Origin: Ligilactobacillus faecis
GTDB lineage: Bacteria > Bacillota > Bacilli > Lactobacillales > Lactobacillaceae
Assembly: GCF_029889745.1 (NCBI RefSeq)
Contig: NZ_CP123639.1
Location: 1,779,501-1,843,500, forward strand
Reading direction: 5' to 3'
DNA: 64,000 nt
Shown here: piece by piece, positions 39,601-47,974 of the stretch
How positions within the stretch are numbered: position 1 is the first letter of the stretch
How the letters are laid out: each line of letters begins with the position of its first letter
Position numbers and translations under genes: made by a program
Notes under the pieces: generated by a model
What the model was told of the DNA's origin: nothing
What the model saw: only the letters and a program-made list of their open reading frames with translations
The model's database searches: none

Positions 39601-40858
39601 AGCTAGTGTAGTTGTATTTTACACGGGTAATGTTCCTCATTCGGGTATTTGTGGGCTGGAGTTAGAATTTTGGGCCAATGCAAGCGATCAATATCGTAAA
39701 TCAAATAAAATGACAACTGTTAATGTGTCAGATGTACCGTATGATCATGCTAAATTACTCAAATTAGAAAATATTACGATACCGAATGGAATCAATCAAG
39801 TGAGGGTTAGCCTTATCATTAGAGGTAAAGGTAACGTAATGTTTGCTCATCCGATGTTTGTAAAAGGCTCAAGTGTCGGTGTATATCAAGCGTCTACAGT
39901 GGGCCAATTTAGTAAGCTTACTCAAACGATCGCAGGACTTAAAGCAGAAGTGCATGATAACAGTAATAATTCTGTGATCGCTCAAACTGCTAGAATGATC
40001 GCCCTTCAAGTTTCAGGTGATAAAAACAAGATTATCTCACAGATCAATGCTTCGACTGAAGGAGTGATGATTGACGGCAAACATGTGATGATCAATGGGA
40101 ATACACGGATCCAAGGGACGCTCATGGTCAATGATGTCGTGATGCGCTCACAAAACAATGCTGTGAAATTCAGCCCAAGTAGCTTAGATATGGTTGGCGC
40201 TAATTCAATGCTAAAGTTGCAAAATGATTCTATTCATCTAGGGTCGACATCTAGCGATCCTAGACAACAGTGGGGAATGAAACTTAGTGATGATGGACTC
40301 GAGTTAAGTGTGCCAGCTAAAAAATTAGGTGCTACGACAAATAATCCAAGCGACTATAACCATGAGATCCAAGGTTACATCAAAGGTGGTGGTTGGGATT
40401 ATCGCAAGATGGATACGGTTGGTAATGGGGCCTCAGGAATAGAAATGGGGTTGATGACTAAGCAAGTCTGGGGCGCGCCTTATGGTGGAGATTACATTGC
40501 TATTGGTCAGTACATCCCTTCAAGTAGCGGTGGAAAAATTTTACAACCTGCGATCTCATATTCAGAGACTGGTTTCGGATGGGCTCCTAAAGATTTGCAT
40601 ATCTATAAACCTACGTATTTTGGAAGTGAAGTCCATTTTGGTGCTGGTAGTGCTCAGAATGGAATTAGAACCGCTTGGGTTTCGTGGTCTGATTGGAATA
40701 ACGAAAAATATCCTTGCTTTGTAAATGATAATGGTAATTGGGGCGGTATTGCATTTCCTCAGAATGGGAATGTTGTTTTATTTAACCATGCTGGTAAACG
40801 CTATAATATTTACGAAACAAAAGATAACAAACTTTATAACAATTACGGAGGATATTAA
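36686..40858 (+). CDS. Large tail fibre / receptor-binding protein
   Basis: The 1390-residue protein begins with a short baseplate-binding part and about 340 residues of heptad coiled coil (repeated NADSQKTISEIQ and ADKTSVDAANTKI units). Three carbohydrate-binding-like jelly-roll modules follow. The first two both open with the same GGRN signature (GGRNLLKQSQLGSN near residue 400 and GGRNYLQGSLDFTW near 610) and end with an EKGN..TDW/Y.PAPEDI motif; the third (NLVYNSEFIAGTDSVIDGW) is near 905. The C-terminal ~300 residues hold a trimer-type beta domain (MIDGKHVMINGNTRIQGTLM). It is the main host-recognition candidate. Confidence 0.85.
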   Translation: MNEVTNKHIDPDPNLMEKVPAQMMIYDGSKWLEISNQQTINSLNDTTVDLQQEAKEVRTYVDNVDSDFKKAQKAINDTIATETTRLDKSISDAKLDTKSVNDRLTQINADSQKTISEIQTNLSNIDINVTEIDKKIDNATAESQKLIEDLQKQASDLKLNVADQFDQKSIEIQTAKQQAIANADQALKEYQTQVQTQFSSVDGKISQTVRKTDYDQLSKLVTANETRSIQNQNAIELKADKTSVDAANTKITDLESSLSVANDAIKARAKQTDIDKLTDRVSSAEASLTVNANNISLKADKASVDNLDQQVKNISSAMLTVDSDQIKSLVNSTNANSGQIAVLSTQTQQNKDTIKTLASKTDLDLLTNTVNQAKSEWTQSSDGIKASISAVGSKLTNLSFGGRNLLKQSQLGSNYKHDAWYETFGGVTWNSDTVELNIGDKDCVQIEQRVYDIEPDTDYVFSFDLNYADGQHLDKQGFIFWEFTANDFKQNTKVYKDNWNIANMSNFPNTPGRVGKKLVLHTQPDTHALIFMVRSVKGAKQPFRISKVKFEKGNVATDWTPAPEDIDSQLNSVNNTLTTYKTDFDLLKDGMTLRVAEISKLNDQINGLKVGGRNYLQGSLDFTWPTGIGQNNVTPTFEMQGETKVAHLNSQYFGGIYTKWGGAFPNGELQVGDDYTLSFDAKGTGVFKTVKNESEASDGSLSGTSLTSNWKRYSVSGKINSLNKAYVIYFNAGYDAYIRHVKIEKGNKPTDYTRAPEDITNDINSKYASLNVRIDSINSTVATKADKSYVDQTATNITNVVANKADKSYVEQTAKAITNVVSTKADTSYVNQKADQWQLALQNAQNDLSGKITATKNDLSTLYNSDTYKGMQKIVQNSAFLQNANGFTSQVQQLIGDQLKQANLVYNSEFIAGTDSVIDGWTTNFGLKRGTNRYDNYNGSTTLGMDASGNADDRWVNGWSSFIAVEPGETVSASVVVFYTGNVPHSGICGLELEFWANASDQYRKSNKMTTVNVSDVPYDHAKLLKLENITIPNGINQVRVSLIIRGKGNVMFAHPMFVKGSSVGVYQASTVGQFSKLTQTIAGLKAEVHDNSNNSVIAQTARMIALQVSGDKNKIISQINASTEGVMIDGKHVMINGNTRIQGTLMVNDVVMRSQNNAVKFSPSSLDMVGANSMLKLQNDSIHLGSTSSDPRQQWGMKLSDDGLELSVPAKKLGATTNNPSDYNHEIQGYIKGGGWDYRKMDTVGNGASGIEMGLMTKQVWGAPYGGDYIAIGQYIPSSSGGKILQPAISYSETGFGWAPKDLHIYKPTYFGSEVHFGAGSAQNGIRTAWVSWSDWNNEKYPCFVNDNGNWGGIAFPQNGNVVLFNHAGKRYNIYETKDNKLYNNYGGY

Positions 40859-40859
40859 C

Positions 40860-41171
40860 ATGGAATTCAATAAGACGATCATTTTATCTGGCGACGTTCA
40901 AAACGACGCTGGCAAAACTTTTGCTCAGATGCAAACAGTTTTGAAAGGAGATGGGTCAACACCAGTTGTTATGACGATGGGGACTAATGAGATCCAAGGC
41001 TTTGATGACACTGGAAAGCCTATCTTTGCTGAAATCGACGAAGATAAACTTAAACAAGCGCAAAAAGAGATGCAGGCAGAAGCTATCAGGCAACAAAAAG
41101 AATTATGTGTTGAGAATGGTGTGGATCCTGAGCTTGTAAATATTATCAATGCAGAAAAGAAGGTGAAGTAA
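40860..41171 (+). CDS. Small tail-region protein, unknown
   Basis: ATG 40860 begins right after the fibre stop and gives 103 residues. The N-terminal part is beta-rich (IILSGDVQNDAGKTFAQMQT), the C-terminal part a charged helix. Proteins of this kind lie between fibres and lysis genes in lactobacillus phages; function unknown. Confidence 0.7.
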   Translation: MEFNKTIILSGDVQNDAGKTFAQMQTVLKGDGSTPVVMTMGTNEIQGFDDTGKPIFAEIDEDKLKQAQKEMQAEAIRQQKELCVENGVDPELVNIINAEKKVK

Positions 41172-41172
41172 A

Positions 41173-41337
41173 TTGGATAAGATGACAACGATCTTAAGCA
41201 AGTTGACAATGAATTTAGCTAATAAAGAATTGCAGATCGCTAGCTTAGAAGCTGATAAAGAAGAACTCGAACAAAAAGTAAAACAACTTGAAGAAGAACA
41301 GCAAAAGTTGCAAACAGTAGAAACAAACAAAGAATAA
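41173..41337 (+). CDS. Small coiled-coil protein
   Basis: TTG 41173 overlaps the previous stop region and opens a 54-residue frame (MDKMTTILSKLTMNLANKEL) that is a continuous charged coiled coil (ADKEELEQKVKQLEEEQQKL). It follows AAGGTGAAG. It fits the XkdX-neighbourhood small proteins, but no family can be assigned. Confidence 0.6.
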   Translation: MDKMTTILSKLTMNLANKELQIASLEADKEELEQKVKQLEEEQQKLQTVETNKE

Positions 41338-41353
41338 GAGAGGGGTAATAATT

Positions 41354-41620
41354 ATGGCACTGGTAAAAAACAAAGACATCACGTTAACAGCATTTTCAAA
41401 AGTTGGAGATGATAAAAAAGATGCTTTGCGCATGACAGCGTCGCTTTCAACAAATGATACAAGTAATGACGCAGTTAACCAATATGTGATCGATAGCGAA
41501 CTTTACATGGCTCACAAAGCAGAGGTGCGTAAGGATATCGCAGCGTTTCAACAATATGTCTATGAACAAGAAGATCAACTTGCAACAGAAGTCGCTGAAG
41601 ACGAAAAAACACAAGCATAA
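41354..41620 (+). CDS. Small tail-region protein, unknown
   Basis: The 88-residue product follows GAGAGGGG. It has an N-terminal beta segment (VKNKDITLTAFSKVGDDKKD) and a helical acidic end (FQQYVYEQEDQLATEVAEDE). I recognise no domain. Confidence 0.65.
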   Translation: MALVKNKDITLTAFSKVGDDKKDALRMTASLSTNDTSNDAVNQYVIDSELYMAHKAEVRKDIAAFQQYVYEQEDQLATEVAEDEKTQA

Positions 41621-41660
41621 ATAATTATTGGAAATAAAATAGTAAACAGGATGTGATTTT

Positions 41661-42146
41661 ATGGTAATGACACATATAGACCCACCAAGCCTTGATATTT
41701 GGGATGAACCGATGTCGTTTGCAGATCGGAATGCACGTAACCAAAAAAATCATAACTGGTATGTATTACGACAATACGGTGCTGATCTAGGTTTATGGAT
41801 CAAAGGTTATATGGATGGCTATGATACACGTTTTGATAATTTGATCACGAGTGTAAAGCAACCTGATGAAGTCGTTGATGCTCGTGTAGATCGGTTTAAT
41901 GTAGTTTATCCTACTCTCAAAAAGAGGCTCGATGCTTTGCAGTTAGATAAAGCAAGTAAGATCGATAGCTTTGATGTTGATGATTTGCGAACAGTGATGT
42001 TACGTGATATTTCTAACTCGAGCAGACCACTTCGGATAGGCAATACACAGTCAATTGGGGATAGTGGTACTAATCAAACTAACCAAGGCTTGATAGTTTG
42101 TTCCATTGGTCGTTTGTCACTTACGGAGGTGATCAAGATTGACTAA
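41661..42146 (+). CDS. Baseplate-type protein, unknown
   Basis: The 161-residue product has an N-terminal segment (PPSLDIWDEPMSFADRNARN, NWYVLRQYGADLGLWI) reminiscent of upper baseplate proteins, then a helix (DARVDRFNVVYPTLKKRLDA). The C-terminal part is Ser/Asn-rich. It overlaps the next gene by 8 bases and probably belongs to the same adsorption module. Confidence 0.6.
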   Translation: MVMTHIDPPSLDIWDEPMSFADRNARNQKNHNWYVLRQYGADLGLWIKGYMDGYDTRFDNLITSVKQPDEVVDARVDRFNVVYPTLKKRLDALQLDKASKIDSFDVDDLRTVMLRDISNSSRPLRIGNTQSIGDSGTNQTNQGLIVCSIGRLSLTEVIKID

Positions 42147-42513
42147 AGCAGTAAAGCTTGTATTTGAAAATGAGTTTGGTGACCAAGTACAAATGTATCC
42201 AGAAACGCACGCAGATGCTATTTATGGTCTGCGTGCGTTTTTAGATGAATATTTATCAAGCACCATTCAAGTCAAGGCTGGCACGGATCTAAATACTCTA
42301 ACATCAGGTAATTATCAAGGATCCAAGACGTTTGTTATTAATGGTGTATCAGTGAAGAATGCTCCAGTCATGTTTAATAACTGGGGATCACTGACAGTCA
42401 ATGACATTAATGGTAATACGTGTACACAAATTTTGATTTCAAGTAATGGTAAGCGTTGGACAAGGGGCGCCGGTGGCCAAGATAAAATTTTTAATGAATG
42501 GAGGGCTTTTTAA
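42139..42513 (+). CDS. Pyocin-knob-type fibre protein 1
   Basis: The 124-residue protein has an N-terminal linker and a pyocin-knob-like module (KAGTDLNTLTSGNYQGSKTF, VMFNNWGSLTVNDI, CTQILISSNGKRWTRGAGGQ). Such knobs occur at fibre tips and bind surface polymers. It probably acts with the next gene. Confidence 0.7.
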   Translation: MTKAVKLVFENEFGDQVQMYPETHADAIYGLRAFLDEYLSSTIQVKAGTDLNTLTSGNYQGSKTFVINGVSVKNAPVMFNNWGSLTVNDINGNTCTQILISSNGKRWTRGAGGQDKIFNEWRAF

Positions 42514-42980
42514 TGGGAAGTTATATTGCAGATATTAAGGATGGGGCAAACAATAGCATTCGACCACAAACAGTTTGGGAAGCGATCCTTAATGCTCCTG
42601 ATTTTGCTGGACAGATCCAAGCTGCTAAAGACATCGCAAACGGTAAGATCGATAAGGGACAAGCTTTAGCTTATTTTGGAAATGATATCAATGGGGATAC
42701 TGATTTAGATACAGTTGTAAAAAATGGGATCCACATGATATATGCAACCGGGGGTAATCGTGCTGGAACACATTTTCCAGGGCGCAATAACCAAGCTTCA
42801 ACGAACGGAGCTTGGGGCGTATTGCTTGTAATGGGAAATTTTGGTAAAAATGCTGATGGTGGGCTTGGAGTTCAAGTTGCGTTTATGGTGCCAGGTGACA
42901 TCTATATCAGATCGCATGACGGAGCAGGTACAGGACACTGGGAAGATTGGCGTCACTGTAGCTTTACTGTGACACCGTAA
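42513..42980 (+). CDS. Pyocin-knob-type fibre protein 2
   Basis: ATG 42513 overlaps the previous TAA by one base. The 155-residue product repeats the knob plan (TDLDTVVKNGIHMIYATGGN, then WGVLLVMGNFGKNADGG and VPGDIYIRSHDGAGTGHWED). It is likely a paralogue of the preceding protein and part of the adsorption apparatus. Confidence 0.72.
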   Translation: MGSYIADIKDGANNSIRPQTVWEAILNAPDFAGQIQAAKDIANGKIDKGQALAYFGNDINGDTDLDTVVKNGIHMIYATGGNRAGTHFPGRNNQASTNGAWGVLLVMGNFGKNADGGLGVQVAFMVPGDIYIRSHDGAGTGHWEDWRHCSFTVTP

Positions 42981-43027
42981 AGTTAAAGTTGCGGTGGGCG
43001 GAATTTAAAGAGAAAAGAAGGGGTGTA

Positions 43028-43375
43028 ATGCAATTACACGAAGTTGTAGAGCTACTATGTAGCCTTTTTGGTACTGGTTTTCTTGGCTGGGGGGTCAGGG
43101 AATTGGCAATCTACTTAGAACATAAAAAACAGGATCGAGAATTATCGGCAGAAAGTTTGCACGAAACCGACAGACTTTTGAAAAATGGTGTGATAGCAAT
43201 GCTACATCATGAGTTATACGATAACTGCACCCAATATATCAGTAATGGATATGTTACTCCAGGTCAACTTAATGATCTGGAGTATATTTTTAGCAGTTAT
43301 AAGGATCTCGGTGGAAATGGTACAGGCGAGATCTTATATAACAAAGTCAAAGCGTTAGATGTAAAGGATGATTAG
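43028..43375 (+). CDS. Small membrane-anchored phage protein, holin-like
   Basis: ATG 43028 follows AGAAGGGG. The 115-residue protein has one N-terminal transmembrane segment (ELLCSLFGTGFLGWGVRELA). A conserved soluble part follows (DRLLKNGVIAMLHHELYDNC, NDLEYIFSSYKDLGGNGTGE). Proteins with this pattern precede holins in many phages of lactic acid bacteria and may modulate lysis. Confidence 0.7.
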   Translation: MQLHEVVELLCSLFGTGFLGWGVRELAIYLEHKKQDRELSAESLHETDRLLKNGVIAMLHHELYDNCTQYISNGYVTPGQLNDLEYIFSSYKDLGGNGTGEILYNKVKALDVKDD

Positions 43376-43387
43376 GAGGGAATATAT

Positions 43388-43828
43388 ATGACTTTAACGG
43401 ATATGATCGTAACGATTTTAACAGCGATCATCACAGCGGTGATTGGATATTGTGGTAGCTATTTTGTCAAAAACAGTCGAGCTTTAAGCATGCTTCGGGC
43501 ATTAGAATCACTGGCTAAAGATGCAGTGATCGCAGCGCAAAAGTTAGGTGTCACAGAGTATCTAACAGGATCCATGAAGAAAAATCACGCTGTCCAAGCT
43601 GTTGTTCAAGCGCTCTTAGACGCAGGGTTAACGGTCAAGGATAAGCAAGTGGTGATCAATGCAGTTGAGAAAGCCTATGCTCAACAAGCAGAGCTACTCA
43701 AAAATTACCCACAAGCGCCAAAGCCAACTCCGACAGATGAAGAGTTAGAAAAAGCTAAAGAAGTAGTGGCACAAAAAGAAGCTGAGTTAGTAGAAGCTAA
43801 AGCAAAGGTAGCAAATCTAAACGCTTAG
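43388..43828 (+). CDS. Holin, LLH family
   Basis: The 146-residue protein has a single N-terminal transmembrane helix (MIVTILTAIITAVIGYCGSY). The LLH holin domain follows (LESLAKDAVIAAQKLGVTEY, VQALLDAGLTVKDKQVVIN) and a charged coiled tail. It forms membrane lesions at lysis; since the endolysin has its own signal peptide, it may mainly dissipate the membrane potential. Confidence 0.9.
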   Translation: MTLTDMIVTILTAIITAVIGYCGSYFVKNSRALSMLRALESLAKDAVIAAQKLGVTEYLTGSMKKNHAVQAVVQALLDAGLTVKDKQVVINAVEKAYAQQAELLKNYPQAPKPTPTDEELEKAKEVVAQKEAELVEAKAKVANLNA

Positions 43829-43837
43829 GAGGTACAC

Positions 43838-45022
43838 ATGAAAAAAAGATATATCGTTGGGGCCGTCTTAGCTACGGCTCTTTGTTGTGCAGTCGTAACC
43901 GATCCACATACAACACAAGATGTAGAAGCCGCTCGTACTGATATGGTTGATGTGTCAAATCACAACGACTATATGACAGTGGGTAATTTCACCGCTATGC
44001 GTGATCAATATGGTGTTAAGTCAGTCGTGACTAAAATTAGTGAAGGGACATACTATCATGATTGGACAGCGAAAAATAACATCAGCACGGCACAGCAATC
44101 AGGCTTGTACATCAATGGCTATCATTTTGCAAGATGGTCCAGTGTTGGCGGGGCGCAAGCCGAAGCTAATTATGCTGTGGCAATGGCTAAAGCAGATGGC
44201 TTACCGATCAACGCTGTTTTAGTTGCTGACGTTGAAGCTGATCAACAACAATCGATACCTAAGAATATTAATGATCTAGCAGTGATGGAATTTAAGCGAA
44301 TCGTTGAACAAGCAGGTTATCGTTATGATATCTATACTTCTCAAAGCTGGAAGAATAACGTTGTCAGTGTACCAGCCGGGACTGGGTGGATCGCACAATA
44401 TCCATATAATGTGACTGCTGATCGACATACGCAACACCATGCTTGGCAGTGGGCAAGTGACGCGGTATTCAATGGCTCTTACGGACATTTTGATGTTTCG
44501 CAACTCTATGATAACTACTATACTGGTGGCCAAGATAAAAATGCTGTGATCAGCAACAGCGATACGCACCACGTAGATAATCAAAGTCAAGCTAAGCAAG
44601 AGCAACCAGTACAAACTTCAACCAAAGATGAAGACTATACGCAGACTGGCGTGTTTACAGCTAATACTAAGCTTAACGTGCGTACAGCCCCAAACACTAG
44701 CGCACAGATCGTAGCCCAATACGATCCGGGCGAAAGCCTGACGTATGATCACGTCTACATCAAAGGTGGATATGTCTGGGCACGGTATATGAGTTATAGC
44801 GGTAGTTATCACTATGTAGCAATGGGGGTGATGGGTGGTCAAGAATACGGTACACGACGTCAAGTTGCACCGAAACAACAAGTGAGAAGTTATCAGGTCA
44901 GATCTGGTGATACACTTGGAGCGATCGGGCGAAAATTAGGTACATCAGTATCACACCTACAAAGCGCCAACGGGATCAGAAATGCCAACTTGATCTATCC
45001 GGGACAAACATTAAGATATTAG
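43838..45022 (+). CDS. Endolysin: GH25 muramidase with SH3 and LysM domains
   Basis: The 394-residue enzyme has a Sec signal peptide (RYIVGAVLATALCCAVV). The GH25 lysozyme domain spans about residues 35-215: MVDVSNHNDYMTVGNF with the first catalytic Asp, TKISEGTYYHDWTAK, then LVADVEADQQQ. An SH3-like module covers 262-330 (TKLNVRTAPNTSAQIVAQYD), and a C-terminal LysM repeat covers 347-394 (YQVRSGDTLGAIGRKLGTSV). It cleaves peptidoglycan glycan strands. A signal-bearing endolysin reaches the wall without holin pores. Confidence 0.95.
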   Translation: MKKRYIVGAVLATALCCAVVTDPHTTQDVEAARTDMVDVSNHNDYMTVGNFTAMRDQYGVKSVVTKISEGTYYHDWTAKNNISTAQQSGLYINGYHFARWSSVGGAQAEANYAVAMAKADGLPINAVLVADVEADQQQSIPKNINDLAVMEFKRIVEQAGYRYDIYTSQSWKNNVVSVPAGTGWIAQYPYNVTADRHTQHHAWQWASDAVFNGSYGHFDVSQLYDNYYTGGQDKNAVISNSDTHHVDNQSQAKQEQPVQTSTKDEDYTQTGVFTANTKLNVRTAPNTSAQIVAQYDPGESLTYDHVYIKGGYVWARYMSYSGSYHYVAMGVMGGQEYGTRRQVAPKQQVRSYQVRSGDTLGAIGRKLGTSVSHLQSANGIRNANLIYPGQTLRY

Positions 45023-45033
45023 AATAATGCGAC

Positions 45034-45072
45034 AAGCGCCACACTCGAAAAAAATCGGGTGTGGCGCTTTTG
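45034..45072 (+). terminator. Terminator after the endolysin (copy 3)
   Basis: AAGCGCCACACTCGA and its complement form a 13-15-bp stem followed by TTTT. It is nearly identical to the terminator at 2694-2734 left of attL. Confidence 0.85.
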
Positions 45073-45325
45073 TGTTATACTAGCATTGATAGGCTAGTCA
45101 CCCTCTGGACCGTCTACGGGCGAGGGGGCTTTTTTGTGCAAAAAATTACCCTCTGACAGGAAGTTAGAAGGTGAGACGGTTGTAAGTGACAGGTTGAAAG
45201 AGAGGTGCTAGCTGTCAACTTAAATAAAAAGGACGTATCCGAAGTTACTCGAATACATCCTTTTGAAACTTTGTTGTCCAAATGTTGTCCAAAACAGCTG
45301 GAAACCTTGCTACATCAAGTATATA
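45073..45325. other. Lysis gene to attR spacer
   Basis: There is no gene here. A second terminator-like hairpin (CCCTC/GAGGG with T6) lies at 45100-45135. A CTGACAGGAAGTTAGAAGG stretch follows that resembles 2416-2435 left of attL, then an imperfect 15-bp hairpin (AAAGGACGTATCCGA, 45223-45270). The attR arm repeats are at 45270-45279 and 45282-45290. Confidence 0.6.
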
Positions 45326-45340
45326 TAAGGAGAGTACAGG
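45326..45340. repeat. attR: attR core
   Basis: The 15 bases equal attL and lie inside the 3' end of tRNA-Ser. The prophage therefore preserved an intact tRNA on its right side. Confidence 0.9.
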
Positions 45341-45415
45341 ATTTGAACCTGCGCGCCGGTATTAACCGGTTCGCCGGATTTCGAGTCCGGTGCATTACCA
45401 CTCTGCCAACTCTCC
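45329..45415 (-). tRNA. tRNA-Ser(CGA)
   Basis: On the minus strand the 87-base gene has acceptor stem GGAGAGT/ACTCTCC, an anticodon arm CCGGA-CTCGAAA-TCCGG with anticodon CGA, a long variable arm of the serine type and a T-arm with GGTTCAAATCC. The CCA end is not encoded, and the base after the acceptor stem is T. It is the integration target of the prophage. Confidence 0.96.
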
Positions 45416-45498
45416 AACAACAAAAAATATTATAGCAATTATCATAAAAAGTTGCAACACTTAATTTAAAAAAGAGACCAGAAAAAGGTCTCTTTTGC

Positions 45499-46263
45499 TT
45501 ATTTGATAAGTTGAAACATTAAGATCCCAGCCGCAACAGCGACATTGAGCGATTCGGCTTGACCTTTGATCGGAATATATAAGTTTAAAGATGTTTGAGC
45601 GAGTAGTTCTTGACTCATCCCATTACCTTCATTGCCCATGATCAAAGCGAAGTTTTCATGTTGGCCAACTTGATCGTAGCTTCGGGCATCTTGATTCAAT
45701 TCGCTTCCAAAGACAGGGGCGTTAGCTGCTTTAAAAGCTTGGATCCAAGGTAAGAGGTCGCTAGAAACTAGTTTTAAGTGGAATTGGCTTCCTTGCATTG
45801 AACGGACAACTTTAGGGTGGTACATGTCAGCAGTTTTATCTCCAAAGACGACTCCAGAAAAACCAGCTGCATCGGCAGTTCGGACCATTGTACCGATATT
45901 ACCGGGATCTTGAACACCGTCTAAGAAAAGCCAAGCCCCACGAGCCATAGTTGGCTCAAAGGAGAGCTTGGGGATCTTGACCTCAGCAAAGATCCCTTGA
46001 GGTGTCTTTGTTTCACTAAGCTGGGTTGCGATCGCAGGGCTGATCTTGATCAATTCGATATCTGTAAGTTTGGTGAGTTCTTCAAGATATTTGAAATTTG
46101 GTGCGATCAAAATGTTATCGATCGCTTCATTCGCTAATAAAGCTTCTTTAACTAAATGCCAGCCTTCAAGCAAATAAGTTTGTGTTTTTTTGCGTCCTTT
46201 TTTATCAGCTAATTTTTTCCAAGTTTTAACTTGAGGATTGGCAGTCGATGTAATTTCTTTCAT
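45499..46263 (-). CDS. TrmH/SpoU-family RNA 2'-O-methyltransferase
   Basis: The 254-residue protein has the N-terminal RNA-binding substrate domain (NPQVKTWKKLADKKGRKK, YLLEGWHLVKEALL) and the knotted SPOUT methylase domain. Motifs are LDGVQDPGNIGTMVRTADAA, LIMGNEGNGMSQELL and the C-terminal IPIKGQAESLNVAVAAGILM. It methylates ribose in rRNA or tRNA with S-adenosylmethionine; the target base cannot be told. It is transcribed away from the next gene. Confidence 0.93.
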   Translation of the reverse strand: MKEITSTANPQVKTWKKLADKKGRKKTQTYLLEGWHLVKEALLANEAIDNILIAPNFKYLEELTKLTDIELIKISPAIATQLSETKTPQGIFAEVKIPKLSFEPTMARGAWLFLDGVQDPGNIGTMVRTADAAGFSGVVFGDKTADMYHPKVVRSMQGSQFHLKLVSSDLLPWIQAFKAANAPVFGSELNQDARSYDQVGQHENFALIMGNEGNGMSQELLAQTSLNLYIPIKGQAESLNVAVAAGILMFQLIK

Positions 46264-46400
46264 GATAAAATCTTCGTTCCTCTACTTTCAATATGTAATA
46301 AAAGTATATCATATCAAGTAAAGCAACTACTGCCAAGAAACGATATTAGTTCAGAAAAATAACTAAAAAAATTTTCAAATACTTTTGTGAATGAAAAGAG

Positions 46401-46406
46401 TATAAT
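46401..46406 (+). promoter_or_regulatory. Probable -10 box before the 46463 gene
   Basis: A perfect TATAAT stands about 56 bases before the start codon, preceded by an AT-rich stretch with only a weak -35 (TTTTCA). Confidence 0.5.
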
Positions 46407-46462
46407 CAAACCAGCAGGATGTCAGTGGGGGCAGAAATTTAATATAATGAGGTCGATAACTT

Positions 46463-46690
46463 ATGGTAGAACTATTAGACAAAGTATATTTAAACGCTCT
46501 CGACCAAACGACGCTGATCATCAAGACCCGACGGGATCTACATAAAGCTTCATATGTTGTTGATCAAGATGGTAAAAAGTTTGAGATCGTAAAATTGAAA
46601 CTTCAAGATTTGTGGTCATATCGCAAAGGGATCATGGCGCTTACTGTTGCTGGAGAATATGTTAGTGATGCGATCACTTTAGTAAAATAA
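46463..46690 (+). CDS. Conserved-looking hypothetical host protein
   Basis: The 75-residue product has alternating beta strands (TTLIIKTRRDLHKASYVVDQ, KKFEIVKLKLQDLWSYRKGI) and no signal or membrane segment. It lies alone between the methylase and the aminopeptidase gene. I do not recognise the family. No clear Shine-Dalgarno precedes the ATG at 46463 (ATGAGGTCG is the best). Confidence 0.65.
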   Translation: MVELLDKVYLNALDQTTLIIKTRRDLHKASYVVDQDGKKFEIVKLKLQDLWSYRKGIMALTVAGEYVSDAITLVK

Positions 46691-46769
46691 TCAGTTGAAC
46701 TATGCTAAAATATCTCTAAAAGCTAGGCTAGAAAGAATGCACGAAGATTCGTGTTTTGAGGTATATTAG

Positions 46770-47843
46770 ATGATGAAAACTGAACTTGAGACAAGATGGA
46801 CCGATCTCCGGCGTAAAATGCAAGATGCAAGTGTTGATGCGTACTTGGTGACTGATCCAGATAATATTTATTACTTAAGTGGTTTTACTGGAGATGATGG
46901 TCTTTTTTTAGTCACCGAAACTGCGACTTATTTGATTACAGACGCACGTTTTGAAACGCAATTAGCAAAAGAAAATCCAGAATTAACAGCTGTGATCACT
47001 CGCCAATATTTAGAAAAAGCCTTGGAGATCTGTCAGCAAGAAAAAATCGTGGCACTTGCATTTGAAGAAAGCATAACATATGCGATGTACGATAAATTAG
47101 ATGAATTGGCACTCTGTGATATCGTTGCCTTGGGAGGTGTGATCGAAGAATTACGTGAGATCAAGACACCTTCAGAGATCGAAAAGATCAAGCAAGCTTG
47201 TAAGCTAGCGGCTTTAGGTTATCGTTTCGTGTTAGAAACAGCAAAAGTCGGGATGAAAGAAACTGATTTAGCTAACGAATTAGACTTTTTTATGAAAAAG
47301 AACGGCGCTAGCAATGCATCTTTTGAAACGATCGTCGCTTCGGGGGAACGTTCAGCCTTACCGCATGGTGTTGCCTCGCCAAAGCGTTTAGGGGCAAACG
47401 AATTAGTTACATTAGATTATGGTTACTATTTAGATCATTACACGTCTGATGTGACCCGAACTTTTGCATTGGGAAAAGTCAGTCCTGAATTAGAAAAGAT
47501 CTATGCGCTCGTGTTAGAAGCTAAACAGCGTGTGATCGAGGCGATCAGACCGGGAGCAGATCTAAGAGAACTCGATGCGATCGGACGCCAATATATCACT
47601 AAAGCTGGCTACGGAAAATATTTTGAACATGGCACAGGCCACGGGATCGGTCTAAATGTTCATGAAGGTCCATATATCGGGAAAACAGCTCGTGGAGCTT
47701 TACAAGCTGGGCAAATCATCACGGTTGAACCTGGGATCTATTTGCCTGGTTTAGGTGGTGTTCGGCTCGAAGATGATATTTTAGTAACAACGACGGGTCA
47801 TGAAAATCTAACTGATTTTACTACAGAGTATTTAACACTCTAG
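46770..47843 (+). CDS. pepP: Xaa-Pro peptidase, M24B family
   Basis: The 357-residue protein has a creatinase-like N-terminal domain (DAYLVTDPDNIYYLSGFTGD) and a pita-bread metallopeptidase domain. The metal ligands are visible in LDYGYYLDHYTSDVTRTF, EHGTGHGIGLNVHEGP, VEPGIYLPGLGG and RLEDDILV. It removes residues next to proline from small peptides in the cytosol. It precedes efp, the common order in Firmicutes; an aminopeptidase P-like role is likely, though a dipeptidase (PepQ) is possible. Confidence 0.9.
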   Translation: MMKTELETRWTDLRRKMQDASVDAYLVTDPDNIYYLSGFTGDDGLFLVTETATYLITDARFETQLAKENPELTAVITRQYLEKALEICQQEKIVALAFEESITYAMYDKLDELALCDIVALGGVIEELREIKTPSEIEKIKQACKLAALGYRFVLETAKVGMKETDLANELDFFMKKNGASNASFETIVASGERSALPHGVASPKRLGANELVTLDYGYYLDHYTSDVTRTFALGKVSPELEKIYALVLEAKQRVIEAIRPGADLRELDAIGRQYITKAGYGKYFEHGTGHGIGLNVHEGPYIGKTARGALQAGQIITVEPGIYLPGLGGVRLEDDILVTTTGHENLTDFTTEYLTL

Positions 47844-47974
47844 TTACAGGTAAACGTTCTCGTAAGCTTGCAATGATAGTAATGATTTTGCTATTATTAA
47901 ATGTATGAATTATATTTGAATAAGTGGGTGTATAAACTAGTTAGCGCCCATGCGATCAATTTAGGAGGACTAAT

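Larger units (their letters stand above)
2797..45340. mobile_element. Intact temperate siphophage prophage, about 42.5 kb
   Basis: It is bounded by a 15-bp direct repeat identical to the 3' end of the tRNA-Ser gene. The order is integrase, superinfection-type genes, repressor, early and replication genes, late regulator, HNH, terminases, HK97-type head, tail with tape measure, fibres, holin and endolysin. No essential module is missing and no structural frame is broken except the tape measure, whose interruption is a self-splicing intron. The HNH next to the P27-type small terminase indicates a cos packager. Confidence 0.95.

Noticed and set aside
45329-45329. Unusual base (T) after the tRNA-Ser acceptor stem as damage by integration
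   Set aside because: The same base is present in the attL copy, so it was there before integration or is shared by both; it is not evidence of damage.
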